Positions 10,045 through 21,984 of a stretch of DNA of 64,000 bases are shown piece after piece (positions within the stretch are counted from its first letter, which is position 1; each line of letters starts with the position of its first letter). Location of the stretch: positions 838,813 to 902,812 of the forward strand of contig MU270019.1 of assembly GCA_021432635.1 (NCBI GenBank), given 5' to 3'. Source of the stretch: Thozetella sp. PMI_491 (taxonomy: Eukaryota > Ascomycota > Sordariomycetes > Chaetosphaeriales > Chaetosphaeriaceae). The notes under the pieces are model-generated. The model saw only the letters and a program-made list of their open reading frames with translations. It had not been told where the DNA came from and searched no databases. The position numbers were made by a program, and so were the translations under genes.

Positions 10045-11799
10045 ATGCCCAGCCCCATGTCGACCATGGAACCCGATAGCCTAAAGCCCAAGGCCCAACA
10101 TGTCGAGAACGACATGAGCGAGGAATCCTCGAAGAAGTACATCGAACCCGCAGACATCGATGCCCTGGATACCATCGAGCAGACCCAGCCGGGCAAATTC
10201 TCGTGGCTCGTCTCCATTACAGCTGCCATCGGCGGCCTGCTCTTCGGCTACGACACCGGTGTCATCTCGGCCATCCTTATTTACATCAATGAGGATCTCC
10301 GACAAGCCTTGACCTCGTCGGACAAGGAGCTGATCACTTCAATCACGTCTGGTGGCGCGTTCCTCGGCGCGATTTTTGCCGCCATGACGGCAGATCAATA
10401 CGGCCGCAAGATCGCCATCTATGTGGGCTGCGCTCTCTTCATCGTCGGTGCCCTCTTGCAGGCTACGTCCTTTTCTCTCATTCAGATGACTGTTGGCCGT
10501 CTGGTGGTTGGCTTCGGCGTCGGGTCCGCCGCCATGATTGTTCCTCTGTAAGTGGCGCCAGTCTCGCCGAGCCTTTGTCTCACCGAGCCTTTTTTTTTTC
10601 TCGCCTTCTCGCCGGGCCTTTGTCTCTGCTTCCTGCAAAAGTGTGGTAGCACGGTCAGCACTAACGCAACTGGCAGCTACATTGCTGAAATGTCGCCCGC
10701 TAAACACCGCGGCCGCATGATTGGTCTCGACAATATGTCGATCACCGGGGGGCAGCTCATAAGTTATGGCGTCGGTGCGGCGTTTGCCTCCGTTCCCGGT
10801 GGCTGGCGATACATGGCTGGCGGGGGCGCAATACCCGCCCTCATCCTCATGGCCCTCCTCCCCTTCTGCCCAGAGTCCCCGCGGCAGCTCATCTACCACA
10901 ATAAGTCCGAAGAGGCTGCCAAGGTCATCCGCCGCATCTTCCCACAGGGTACGGACAAGGATGTCGCGAACAAAGTGGCGCATATCACCTTCTACGTAGA
11001 GCAGGCTAAAGCCCTCCATGAAGGCAAGTCGAAGTGGTGGCAGCTCAAGCAGCTCTATGTCGTTCGTGGCAACCTCCACGCCATGATTGCTGCGTGCGGC
11101 CTGATGGCCATCTCGCAGCTCTGCGGCTTCAACGCCCTCATGTACTATTCCCCCACCTTGTTCGCTCTAGTTGGCTTCTCCAACCCCGTTGCTGTGGGCA
11201 CCGTCATTGCTGGAACGAATTTCATCTTTACGTGGATCAACCTAATGATCATCGACCGCGTCGGCCGGCGGAGGATCGTTCTCGTTACCACGCCATTTAT
11301 GGGCCTCTTCCTCGTCGTGGCGGCCATTTGCTTCCACTGGATCCCCATCAATCACGACCTTACACTTGTCGAAGGCGCCGTGGTCGGTTGGCCTGCCATT
11401 GTCGTTCTCATCAGCATGGTGTTCTACGTCGCAAACTACTCGGCCGGTGTCGGCAACACGGCGTGGATCAGCAGCGAGCTTTATCCCATGGAGGTGCGCG
11501 CCATGGGCACCATGATGCTAACCATGACGACCTGGGGCTGCAACATCATCATTGCCTCTACCTTTCTTACGCAGATGGAGAACACGACGCCTTCCGGCGC
11601 TTTCGGTTTCTATGCGGCCATTTCGCTGCTCGGCTGGGTTTTCATCTACTTCTGCTACCCCGAGGTGAAGGGCATGACACTTGAGGATATCCGGGAGATC
11701 TTTACCGACGGGTTCGGTGTAAAGAAGGCACGGGCAGTCCAAGCTCGAATGAAGGAGGCGCGGCAGGCGAGGGCCACTGGAGTGGATCTCAGTGTGTGA
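10045..11799 (+). CDS. MFS sugar porter, myo-inositol transporter-like
   Basis: Exons 10045..10547 and 10677..11799 are joined over a 129-bp intron whose branch site is CACTAACG, giving 541 residues. About 12 membrane segments are visible. Sugar-porter marks are clear: GYDTGVIS in the first segment, DQYGRK after segment 2, PESPRQL before the central loop, DRVGRRR after the central loop, and PEVKGMTLEDI at the end. The pattern is closest to fungal Itr1-type proton/myo-inositol symporters at the plasma membrane. The nearby inositol dehydrogenase-like (13546) and inositol oxygenase (18176) genes support inositol as substrate. Another polyol or hexose cannot be excluded from sequence alone. The intron is C/T-rich and contains imperfect repeats around CCGAGCCTTTGTCTC. 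Confidence 0.9.
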
Positions 11800-13545
11800 G
11801 CACACCAAAGTCAGAAGATGAAGAGTTAGCCAATACAACGTGCCCATTCTTCCTTACAAATCATTATGTTGCAACGCGCCACCACTCGCCCATCGTAACT
11901 CTCCGTACTTTTTCGTGGCTGTTCCTAAGTCTGAGAGGCGTTCTAGTCTGGGCAGGAACACGTATAACGGGTGGGAATCTCTCGGAAGCGGGAGTGGAGG
12001 CGTGCCGTCCGAATGTTCGAGAACGAAGGGGAGCTTGCGGGGCCAAAGTAGGTATAAGGCTGCTGTCTGGTATGGATAATATGGCCTCTTATCCGACTTC
12101 TCTATCTTTGGTGCGTCTTGTTACTGGAACACGGCGAGGCGCTCTTACCCGGAGCTCTGAAGGTTGAGCGAGTCCATGATGGATACCGTAGCCCCTGGCT
12201 TATGCTGGATCAAGGTATAGGCGTCAGGGCTTCATTACTTCCCTGCTGTCTAATGGGCCATCTTTTCGAGATATAGATGACTCTCCCCTTAGATGTTCCT
12301 TCTATTGCCACTCGTACTTATTTTTGACTACTTGTACTGACATGCATCTACCAGAACCTGTTGTGCCCAGTGGATATGTTTAGATGGTGTATCCCGCGTG
12401 TTTGTATGTCCCCCCTGAACAACATTCCAGCCCCAACTTTAGCAATTTCACTCGGCTTTTGCATACAGCCTTCTTAAGGCACCCGTAGGTACTAGGTTAG
12501 TATGGTCGTACGTGCTGTCGCTTAATGACGTTCCGGCAGTATAGGGCATGGCGCAAGCGGTCGGTCCGGCTATTTGGCAGTATATTATCGGGCAGTTTCT
12601 ACAGGTCATGTGATATTTGATGGTTGATGTGAAGAACCACCGTGGAAAGTGAGTTGCCAAGGTTGGCTCCAAGGCGGAAGGGGTGAACGTGGGGGAAGCT
12701 AAGCCTACAACAGCGATAGAAGCCGCGGGAAACAGTGGAATACCACCATCCGCACAACAGTGGGCCACCCGGCCGCGTGCCTAGGGCTTGCGACCGCCAA
12801 GGGGTTGTGGGGAAAAGACACGAGACGCAGCGTTAAAGGCCCCTGTAATTTCTCCATATTTTCCATCCCAGCGAGGAAATATTCGCCTGCGCTTAGGTCC
12901 CGGGATGCTGAAATATGGGGGGCGCGGGGGCGGGGGGCTGCAGATCCCAGGGCCCCGTGGGGTGCTAAGAGTGGACGATGCGCTGTAGAATTAGAACCGA
13001 ACTGGATGCTTGTGGAGCCCAGCGCCAAGTAGTGCTCGCCGGGAGATCACCGAGCTACAGCCGCCCACCGGCACCACGAGCTGCCGCGAGGAGCCCAAAG
13101 AGTGTTCCTGGGTAGCCCCGTCTCAATTTCTATGCTGCTACAAACCGGCCCAACGGCGTCCCTTACATCGCAAGCAAGCCGCCTGCAAGCGCTGGACCGG
13201 CTCTTGGGTACCACCGGGCGTGGCTGCCGTCCGAACTACACGTTCCGGGGGCACTTGCCTTGGTCTTCGGAAACAGTAAGTTTTACCCTGCTGGCCTCCG
13301 ACTACGGGCCTTGAGCTGCTAGCTCTAGGTCCAAGTGACGCGTATAAGACACGCTTCTCGCGCGTGTAGTTAGGGGTAGAGAAGAGCTCCAAGCAAGCTT
13401 TCCAGCTCCTCCGTCACATATCCTTTCCCCTGCTCCCTACCACTCGATACCCATCTCATTCACCTCTCCTATCTGCCTCTGTGGGGCAAGTGGCGTCCGC
13501 ACCTTCCCCTGTGCCTTCTGCTTCGTCTTAAATTTCCTGCACACG
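11800..13545. other. 1.7-kb spacer upstream of the inositol dehydrogenase-like gene
   Basis: No convincing coding frame is seen on either strand. The last few hundred bases, pyrimidine-rich close to the start codon at 13546, should be the promoter and 5' UTR of the dehydrogenase gene. GC-rich patches around 12900-13250 generate chance open frames only. Confidence 0.5.
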
Positions 13546-14708
13546 ATGGCACCCCGGAAGCTCCAAATCGCCTGTGCTGGCCTCGGCCGCATGGGGGCCC
13601 GACATGCCCTGAATCTCCTCAATAAGACACCACGGGCTGAGCTCGTGGCAGCCTTTACACCCGACCCCAAGGAGATCGACTGGGCCCGTCGTGAGCTGGA
13701 GCCCTCCGGGGTCACTATCTACACCGACTACGACGAGATGCTCAAGCATCCAGGCCTCGAGGCGGTGCTTGTTGCAACCATCACCACCGTTCACGCTGAG
13801 CAGGCCATCAAGGCCATCAATGCGGACAAGCATGTGCTCTGCGAGAAGCCGCTGAGCACGAGCGTCGACATTGTAAGCTGCCCCCAATTTCGCGTATTCT
13901 ATAGCTGCCCGGGGCCACTCTTGCTCCTCCGCTGGACGAAAGTGCTCACAAAATCTCTTGCAAACAGTCACAGTCCGTGGTGGACGCTGCCAACAAGAAA
14001 CCACACCTCAAGGTCATGTGTGGCTTCTCCCGCCGGTTCGACGCCTCGTACAGGGATGCCTTCCAGCGCATGGAGTCAGGGGCGATCGGCCGCCCGTCCG
14101 TCTTTCGCTCCCAGACCTGCGACCGCCTCGACCCTTCTGGCTTCTTTGTAGCCTACGCTGAGTTTAGCGGCGGCATCTTTGTTGACTGCAACATCCACGA
14201 TATCGACCTCGCGCTCTGGTACTTCGGTCAGGACTCAGTGGTTAAGAGCGTCGTGGCTATGGGCATCTGCGCGGTGCAGCCCGAGCTGCGCAAGCACAAG
14301 GACGTGGACAACGGCATCGGCATTGTCGAGTTCTGGGGAGGCAAGATCGCCTACTTCTATTCGTCCCGCATGATGGCCGCCGGCCAGCACGACATGACCG
14401 AGATCATTGGAACCGACGGCAAGATGTCGGTCAATGCCAACCCCACAGGGTCCCTGGTCGAGATGCACGAGTCGAGCGGCGTCCGCCGCGAGATTCCGCA
14501 CGACTACTGGGGCCGATTCCAGAGCGCCTTCGTGACCGAAGCCAACGAGTTCACCGCCGCATGCTTGGACGATACGCCCTTGCCGTTCAAGCTCTCCGGT
14601 GCCGTGCAGGCTGTCAAAATCGGCTGTGCACTGCAGGAGAGCTTGAACTCGGAGCAAAAGATCTACTTTGACGAGGCAGGTCGCCGCATTGAGCAGGCGA
14701 GACTCTAA
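13546..14708 (+). CDS. Gfo/Idh/MocA oxidoreductase, inositol 2-dehydrogenase-like
   Basis: Exons 13546..13872 and 13968..14708 (intron 95 bp, phase 0) give 355 residues. The N-terminal Rossmann fold begins with GLGRMG near residues 12-17 for NAD(P) binding. The catalytic lysine motif CEKPLS follows near residue 98. The substrate domain carries DCNIHDIDLALWYFG, with the aspartate and histidine expected for inositol dehydrogenases. The enzyme would oxidise myo-inositol to scyllo-inosose in the cytosol. Lying between an inositol-type porter and an inositol oxygenase gene supports this role. Other polyol or sugar dehydrogenases share the fold, so the substrate is strongly suggested rather than proven. 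Confidence 0.9.
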
Positions 14709-14839
14709 TAAATGGGGAATCATCGGAGTAAGAGATTGTTAAACCTCCAGAATTCATACGCGGTCGGCCCAAGTGCCCACGTCAGCTCCTTGGAACGGTA
14801 CTAGAAGCCGTTTTCGGTTGAACCTGAAAGATTAGTTAC

Positions 14840-16234
14840 CTATATATGCGGAATGTATATAGACCAGTCAACTGTATCGTATGTAGTTGGGTCAACTTCT
14901 CGCAACGATGTAAAACCTTCAACCAACATGCACAGCCGAGCGAGGCCATAAAGAACTGCAACCGGCATGATCGTCCAGAATTCCCACGGAACAGGAATTT
15001 CTGTCATCTCCCGCTGTAAGCCCGACATTGACCTATCAGCCCTTGATTTATCCCACTCTGGAAGCTTATTTGGGTCAGTCACCCTCAGGTACAACCGCTT
15101 CCATCGCCCCAGGCGACTCCACGAGGCAATGGTTTCAAGCAACCAAAATGCCCCAGTCACACCAGACAATATCAGGCTCGAAACTTTCCACAGTGTTTTC
15201 TCCACTTCGGTAGGGAAAGAGAAGTTCCATCCTAGAACGTGAATGCCTGTAAAGAGCAGAGTGGCGAAACAAAGGCAATATTCTTGTATTCCATAAGGAT
15301 TCGTAGGGAATCGGTCGTTCGGGATTCGTTCGATTGGCCGCTCCGGGGGTATTACCGGCATCCCCATAAAGGACTGGACATTCATAGACCAGCCGGGCCC
15401 ATTTTCGTCGACAAAGTCCAATGGTGTGGTTCTCCATTTCTTTTGTCCAATTAGGTCTCGTATGCTTGCTGTTGTCTCCAGTCGAAGCGGATAGCGGACA
15501 TCAGAAGGTTTATGAAGCCAGGTGAAAGCGGTCATTATCGAACAGACAACGATCCCGAGGGTATTGAGCTCGAGTGTTGTTATAGCAAGGTTTTGCACAG
15601 CGCGGGCGATGCAGTCCACAATGAGATAGCCAACTTGAAAAGTCGAAATCACCCTAGCAAGGCGATCTTGCTTCGACTTGTCCCATACCTCTCCTTGGGC
15701 TGCTTTGGGGTATGGAATGTGCTTATTGACCACCAGCCAGTGTAACTGCTTTGCGTTCAGAGGGAAGGGTTTGCTCTCATTTGCGCAAAGAACGAAGCCG
15801 CCCATGTCTGCAAAAAATGCCATACGCATAGTCCATTCGTTGAAGCCGGATGAGCGAAAGGCTTCAACAGAATACTTCGCCCTGCTCCACTGGCCGGCGG
15901 CATATGTGAGGACGATTTCCGGAGCGACAATAGCAAGTACCATCCATTTTACTCTCCGCAAGATAAGATGTAATGTTGATTCGTTTGGAGCTGGGACGTT
16001 GAGGCATAGCAGAGTGTATGTGCAAACAAACACTGTCATCATGCAGGTCCACACGATGTCCCAGGTGCCCCTAGCATTCGGCGTGCCGACCCATCCGGAT
16101 ATCCGATTGTTTGTCGATGGCTGAGTTGAATTCTCTAGAGCATAGAAGGTGGCTAGTGATTTTTCATGTTGGAACGGGTTGCCAGCCGGGGTGGCAGCCA
16201 CGCTCTCGAGGGAAGCCAGGAGAGTGAAGAACAT
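14840..16234 (-). CDS. Uncharacterised fungal multi-pass membrane protein
   Basis: One exon encodes 464 residues from ATG 16234. The open frame continues upstream to 16441, but only from a GTG, so I chose the first ATG. The first 15 residues are hydrophobic and end in Ala-Ala, possibly a signal peptide. Six or seven membrane segments are visible, for example around WTCMMTVFVCTYTLLCL, VLAIVAPEIVLTYAAG and FWTIMPVAVLYGLARL. Conserved-looking stretches include RGTWDIVW, FFADMGGF and CIARAVQNLAITTLEL. I recognise the pattern as a large, widespread ascomycete family without known function. It is divergent from the hydrolase at 16732, with about 500 bp between them. No role should be assumed, although it sits inside the inositol group. 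Confidence 0.8.
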   Translation of the reverse strand: MFFTLLASLESVAATPAGNPFQHEKSLATFYALENSTQPSTNNRISGWVGTPNARGTWDIVWTCMMTVFVCTYTLLCLNVPAPNESTLHLILRRVKWMVLAIVAPEIVLTYAAGQWSRAKYSVEAFRSSGFNEWTMRMAFFADMGGFVLCANESKPFPLNAKQLHWLVVNKHIPYPKAAQGEVWDKSKQDRLARVISTFQVGYLIVDCIARAVQNLAITTLELNTLGIVVCSIMTAFTWLHKPSDVRYPLRLETTASIRDLIGQKKWRTTPLDFVDENGPGWSMNVQSFMGMPVIPPERPIERIPNDRFPTNPYGIQEYCLCFATLLFTGIHVLGWNFSFPTEVEKTLWKVSSLILSGVTGAFWLLETIASWSRLGRWKRLYLRVTDPNKLPEWDKSRADRSMSGLQREMTEIPVPWEFWTIMPVAVLYGLARLCMLVEGFTSLREVDPTTYDTVDWSIYIPHI

Positions 16235-16731
16235 GATACTGTGCAAGCCACACCTGCACAGCAGGGCAAAACACACTGAGAGAAACAGAACCGGCCGCAC
16301 CGGGTTTTGGGGCAGTGCTTGATTTTTGGCATGCTCATCTTGAAGAATACCAAGAGCGCTTTCCGCTCCAGGGAGAACCAACAACACCCACACGCGACAC
16401 CAATTAGTCTTGCAATTTCTAAGGATACCACAACATGACACCTATTTACGCTGCGATGTATAGTACCAGGTTCCTAATTACTGACCCGGGTCGCCTGTTT
16501 CAAATACTACCAACACCTCTATTTGATTGGGTACTTGCGTGAATGCTTATCGCGGAAAAGTGGGCTCTCGCCTGGCGAATCTTGCACAGCTATTAAGCGC
16601 CATGACATGCCATGCAACGCGCGCGTCCTATGCCGTGCACGACAAATTTCTGCCAGTTTTGCTTCACGTATCCGCAATGCCAGATAGTGTTACTCCACCA
16701 TAGGTACGGTGCGTACCTGATTCCTTACACC

Positions 16732-17913
16732 ATGACAGACTATGGACTTTTGCAGTCCTCCCTCTATGCAGTCGCAGCCTCCATCGTCGGGTACTGCGCA
16801 TTCGTCAGCGTCCTTGCCATTCCCGCAGTTCAGAACCAGGTCATCTACCTAAACAAGGTGAAACTCACATGGCTCCAAGATGTTAACTATCCAGAGCAAT
16901 GGGGTTTCCTTCACAACCAGGTTACACCATTTACCTTGCAGACCCACGATGGGGAGACACTTCACGCCTGGCACATATTACCGCTCGGAATATATCATCG
17001 CCACGAAGACCAGCTGATAAAAGAGCCGCCCGGCTTGGCCCTTGATATTACCAGTCGCCTCAGCTTTAAGCTGCTCCGCGATGATCCGGACGCCCTTCTC
17101 GTCCTCTACCTACATGGCGCAGCGGGGACGCTTGGCTCTGGATGGAGACCCCCCAGCTACCGAGCGATGTCCGCTAGTGCTCCCGACAAAATTCATACAA
17201 TAGCCATCGACTATCGAGGCTATGGGTCGAGCACAGGCTCTCCATCCGAGAGCGGTCTCCTCATAGACGCGGTGAGCCTTGTTGAATGGGCTATAAACGT
17301 GGCTGGGATTCCGCCATCTAGGATTGTTCTCTATGCACAATCACTTGGAACTGCCGTGGCGCTTTCGCTCATGCAACACATGGCTGCGAGAAGCGATCCG
17401 ATCTTATTTTCCGGCGCTGTTCTCACAGCTCCATTTGTGGATATAGCATTGCTCACCGCAACGTATCGGATCGCTGGCACCATTCCACTGCTGGGCCCCA
17501 TTGCTCGATTCCCTCGGCTTCTCAGTTTCCTCCACACCTTGATACGAGCAAAATGGTCAAATAAGAACAACATTGCAGATTTCATCCGTCGTTGCGAAAG
17601 TTTACCCGGAGACGCTCTCAAGTACCACATCACCATTCTCCACGGCCAAGACGACTACGATATCCCGTGGGCGCATTCCGAACAGCTCTATTGGCACGCA
17701 GTCAACGCAACCAGCAGCCTAGGAATAAGTTATGATGAACTAGAAAAGGAGAAGATACTGGTTAGGAAGGATCTAGGTGCGGGTGGCTGGAGTGTTACAA
17801 GGCAGACTGAGAAGGGGGAAATCACGGAGATGATACTCAAGAACGGCCTCCATGACGTGATTATGTCTTACCCGGCTGTAAGTTTAGCAGTGTTAAACGC
17901 GTTTCGTCAATAA
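16732..17913 (+). CDS. Alpha/beta hydrolase, ABHD12-like lipase/acylhydrolase
   Basis: A single exon encodes 393 residues from ATG 16732, chosen because the protein then begins with a membrane anchor (roughly residues 8-30); the frame is open further upstream. The oxyanion motif is LHGAAG. The nucleophile motif is AQSLG, with serine 204. Aspartate 307 or 308 (HGQDD) and histidine 374 (GLHD) complete the triad. The arrangement of an N-terminal membrane segment followed by the hydrolase fold resembles ABHD12 and related monoacylglycerol or lysophospholipid lipases on internal membranes. The exact substrate is unknown. It lies between the orphan membrane protein and inositol oxygenase, and a link to inositol-lipid turnover is only a guess. 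Confidence 0.85.
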   Translation: MTDYGLLQSSLYAVAASIVGYCAFVSVLAIPAVQNQVIYLNKVKLTWLQDVNYPEQWGFLHNQVTPFTLQTHDGETLHAWHILPLGIYHRHEDQLIKEPPGLALDITSRLSFKLLRDDPDALLVLYLHGAAGTLGSGWRPPSYRAMSASAPDKIHTIAIDYRGYGSSTGSPSESGLLIDAVSLVEWAINVAGIPPSRIVLYAQSLGTAVALSLMQHMAARSDPILFSGAVLTAPFVDIALLTATYRIAGTIPLLGPIARFPRLLSFLHTLIRAKWSNKNNIADFIRRCESLPGDALKYHITILHGQDDYDIPWAHSEQLYWHAVNATSSLGISYDELEKEKILVRKDLGAGGWSVTRQTEKGEITEMILKNGLHDVIMSYPAVSLAVLNAFRQ

Positions 17914-18175
17914 TAAGAGACTCCCGTTGATAATACTCCTCCTTAGCATATACCTAGACTAGTTCGCCGCCGGATATTAGTGGCCGGTTGAGATGCACGT
18001 CGCAAATGAGGACCACCTCCAACATAGGCCGAGACTTCAGTTCAGATGCACATCGATCATGTAGCGGCTGTATTCCGTCTGGCCTATATACCAGTCGATA
18101 TCTATGGACAAGCATAATAATATGTTAAACTACATTTCATGCTATAAATCAATGCCGTAAATAAACTGTGGTCTA

Positions 18176-19199
18176 TCACCACTTAATCCGCTTCTCTGGG
18201 AAGAACTCATCGATAAGCTCGAGGTAGTATGGCTACAAGAAACAGCGGTCAACGATTTGTTCACTTGAAATTCTGGCGCACGCTGTGGCATTCAAGACGT
18301 ACCTTTAGCTCCTCTACGGATGGCGCACCGTCACTCTTGCTGTACAGATCATAGGGGTTGAAAGCCTTCACAGCCTTGAGCATCTCGTGGTCTTTCTCCG
18401 TCATGAACTCACGGTATGCCCCCTCCTTATGCCATGGATAGAAGGAGTGATATCGGATCATGGCCAGCGCCTCGGGCGGCAGCGTCGACTGGTCCTTGAC
18501 CACATGGTACAGATATTCGTCGTGGCCCCAGCTCAGCATGATATTGTCGAGCCCACAGCCAGGATGGTAAATGCCGTACTTTGTGCTGAAAACTGCGTCT
18601 TTGGAGTCTGGGTTCCCTTGGAAGGTCTCGGGATAGATGATGCGCTCGTCGAACTTGCACCCGACGGGGAATGTGTCTCCCACCACGTCCCATTGGCCCT
18701 GGGCGCCGTAGAAGAACATCAACTTGCCGAGGTCGTGGATCAACCCGGTCAGCTGCATCCATCTCGGCTTGTTATCTCGCCTCATCGCCTCGGCCGTCTG
18801 GAGAAGGTGCTGGATCTGACTTAGGCTCGTATCCGGGTCGCTGTCGTCAATCAAGGTGTTCAGCTTCTCCATGGCCTCCCAGATGGACATTTCTTCTCGC
18901 TTGCGCGAGGCCGAATGAAACTGGATGCGAGCGGCGAGGTTGTAGGCTACTGTCTGCTTCTCGTGCTGCTCCCGGTAAAAAGACTTGACCCGGTCACACG
19001 CATCTTCGTACTGGCGGAAAGTGCCCTTATCCTTGTTGGCGTCAAACTGGGAGGAATCTGTGTAGGCAGAATCGTCTATCTCAGCAGCAACGACTGCGGC
19101 GGCCTTCGCTTTAAGGACGTTGACGTTGTCGATGGCATCCGAGGTGGCTTCCAAGGCTACACCCGAGGGACTATCCGGGTAGGTTGCAGCGGGCGCCAT
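18176..19199 (-). CDS. Inositol oxygenase (MIOX)
   Basis: Exons 19199..18303 and 18232..18176 (intron 70 bp) give 317 residues. The ATG at 19199 was chosen over an upstream GTG. The second exon restores the family's typical C-terminus (ELIDEFFPEKRIKW), which confirms the splice. The HD-domain iron ligands are visible in LIHDLGKL and SWGHDEY. Other family marks are DTFPVGC and YHSFYPWHKEGAY. The enzyme uses a di-iron centre and oxygen to cleave myo-inositol to D-glucuronate in the cytosol. Together with the porter and the dehydrogenase upstream it gives this strain two oxidative routes out of inositol. Confidence 0.97.
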
Positions 19200-21984
19200 C
19201 GTGGGTCGAAAATGTTCACTTTGCTTTGATGCTCCGCAGGTGTAAAAGATGGACGGGAGAGGAATTTTGGCCACAATTGCCTGCCCGAATGCACTTTGCT
19301 CGTGAGGAAGGCAAACAATCCACAGCAGGTTTAATACAACACCGATGCTACCTATATTCTATGTCTCGAATGCCAAGGTCACAATTCCGTAACCACATCC
19401 ACCTTCCAGCTAGCAAAATAGACAATGTAAGTGAAGGCTTGGCGGAAATCCCGCGGGTTTCCTTCGGGCTTTCCATTGTTAGCACGGCAAGACTTGCAGA
19501 TCTCGGCGAGAATTACTGAAACTGTTAGAATTTCCACCCGCGCTTAGGCTATCCGCCCCCGCCCCTCACGGGAATTGGCGTTGAAGCAGAACTTAGCACG
19601 ACTAAAATGGCTCACCTTTATTCGTCCATTGTAGCCGATTGCCGGATCGGTCACATGAGCATACTTCAGCACTGAATTGCCGCACCAAATGCCACCCGTG
19701 GGGATACATTCCTGTATGAGGCTAGTTCCGCGGATTCTACATTCTAATTCTGGAGTTGCTTTGGACGAGCCACTTTTGGGAAGTGGGTGAAGATTGCTGC
19801 GGTAATACGTCGAGGCAACAGGCCCTGCGATATTCAGGCCGCTCTGGCTGCCAAACGCTGAGTATGCAAGAGTTCAAGATGCCTATCACCGTGCGATACA
19901 ACATGTATCGTAACTACCACGTCGATGTGAAGCTACATCCTCCCTGGGCTATCCGGTCACCGGTACACGATCAAGCGTCATATCAGGAGTTTCGATAGCT
20001 ACGAGTTCTAAGAACGGTTAAATTAATGGCCAGCATTCCTCACCCTGCTCCTTTGGAATGACGAGTGAGAGCCAAGGAGTAATATATCGCCATAGGTAAG
20101 CAGTACTGTCATAACCCTACTTTCCCCTGCTTCTCTCTGTAATGCTCTCTTGTTTCAATTTACTCGGGGAGCTCTCTTTCCAAAATACGAGCATTCATGC
20201 TAGTGGGATGCTTCTTTGGAACTGTGTTGGTTATGGGTCACATTCGTAGCTCGTCCCCCTAGCACAAGCCAATGGATACCATGATACCGCCACCACATTG
20301 GGGTCGGATCTCGCATATAATACCAACTCGTGGCTGGGAAGGCCGTTCCCTAGGCACTACGTCGTCCCCAACCACGCTGCGTGTCAGTGCTGTCAAGAGC
20401 GGTAACGTTACGCTTTCCCCATCCAGTTCGGTTATTGGTACTCTCAAGCTTAGTGACTTAACGCTTCCCCCACCAAAAGAGGCCGCCCGGCACAACTGAA
20501 TACTCCCGGAATACGAACAGGACGGGGCAAGGACGGCCTGCCGCTCGCCTGGAGAGACAGGGACTGTGGTAGCTCAGTTGAGGAAGTCCAGGCGTAGGTG
20601 TGTCTGTTCGACATCATTCTGCACTCCCGGTCCCCCGAGGACTGCATTACCCCGGAGCACGACGCGGACGCGTAGCTCATGTATGCCGGGGGCATCTGGG
20701 CAATGGGACTGAGGTGACGCTGGACTAGGTGCGGATCGGGCAGTTCGCGCTCGTCTACACCTCGTTCGACTGGCACGGCACCCATTGCATGTTCAGGAGG
20801 AAGCGGCTCCGCTGCGCGACCATGGACGGCTGGCGGAAGATCGACTCGTGCACCATCAACTACCGTCATACACGCACTGCGCCGAGATGTTGAAGGATCC
20901 AGGGCCCAAGACTTTTGCCAAATGGCGTATTTGTGCCTAGCTGCTTGCCCGGTTTATCGGCCCTGATATGGGCTTTGAGAGCCAGCCTAATGGCAGTGGC
21001 AACCCCACCCTTTCACACATTGGCTGAACTGACCTGATGTTAAGCGCGGAAGAGGAAGCCTCAGCTACCACCGATTCCTGCCCGCAGACCGGTTCTCCAG
21101 CGTCAGCACCTCGTAGATAGCTAATCAGGTGGGTATATCTCGGTAGAGCATATTCGGTTTGGGAATACAGTCGCCAAGCCTCTAGGGTTCCCTGGCAATC
21201 CGGTATTTGTTTTAGCGTCGTAGCTAAATGTTTCTGGCCGGTTATGTCATCCCGACTCGCTTGTCGATGTTTTTGCTACCATGGCGAGACAGCGGTGTCA
21301 CCTCAATGACAGGAGCCGTCAGATAACTAGCCCGCTTGGGAAAACACGGGGTTGAGAGAGCTACTCTTGGCATACGAGTCAAGTTCTTCAGCCAGAGCGA
21401 GTAGGTGCACAGTATGGCAAATGTGGCTTCATCAATATTAAATTTAGTTGGGATTGTGATGCTCTCTCTCTGTAGCTATATGCATCCTCTAGACGAGTCC
21501 AATTAGAGCGGCACACGGGAATCGAAGCCAAGTACACACATCCAGCTTAACTCCCGGCGTGGAACCCAATCCCCAACGCTGGCATGCCATTAGGGGTGAT
21601 AGCTCTGTTTGATGGTGTCCTCTCTTTCAGCACAGTCCTAGAACCTTCAGGGCATCCAGGCCCTTGTTTGTATCATTCTCTCCATCGTTATTTCGAAACA
21701 AAGCTTCGTCGCATGTTGGGGATCATCTTGTAGGCCGGAGTACTATAAATTGTAGAGCCCGAGCCGTCATGCTTTCATCCCTAGCGAGTCGGGAGAGTCG
21801 CCATCGTTTAGATTCTGATGGCATTGGCTCTCAGCCAGTATCGAATACGTGAAGCTTCTGGCATGAAGCTGAAGCGTGGAATAGGTGTGGAAGACCCGGG
21901 TAGTGAGGATCGTGAGTTGTAGGCCGTGATGGAGCTGCCGACCGGTCGCGAGGCAAAAGGCTGAACGGTTATCATCATCATGCC
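19200..21984. other. 2.8-kb spacer with a decayed coding remnant
   Basis: No intact gene is seen. Apart from the remnant near 20.5-20.9 kb, the open frames are short and motif-free. The stretch just downstream of the nucleotide-sugar transporter stop (21985) is presumably its 3' UTR. Confidence 0.5.
20560..20890 (+). pseudogene. Decayed coding remnant, family not recognised
   Basis: A protein-like stretch is readable from about 20730 to 20887 (IGQFALVYTSFDW, then FRRKRLRCATMDGW). It is rich in Trp, Cys and Arg and is followed by TGA. Just upstream, a different frame holds a further protein-like piece (MYAGGIWAMGLR) that is cut by TAG and TGA codons. Two frames with stops across 300 bases look like an old gene carrying frameshifts. 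I do not recognise the family, and no flanking repeat was seen. Confidence 0.35.

Noticed and set aside
10339-11079. 246-codon minus-strand frame over the sugar porter
   Set aside because: It crosses an intron and a clear transporter on the other strand and has no motif.
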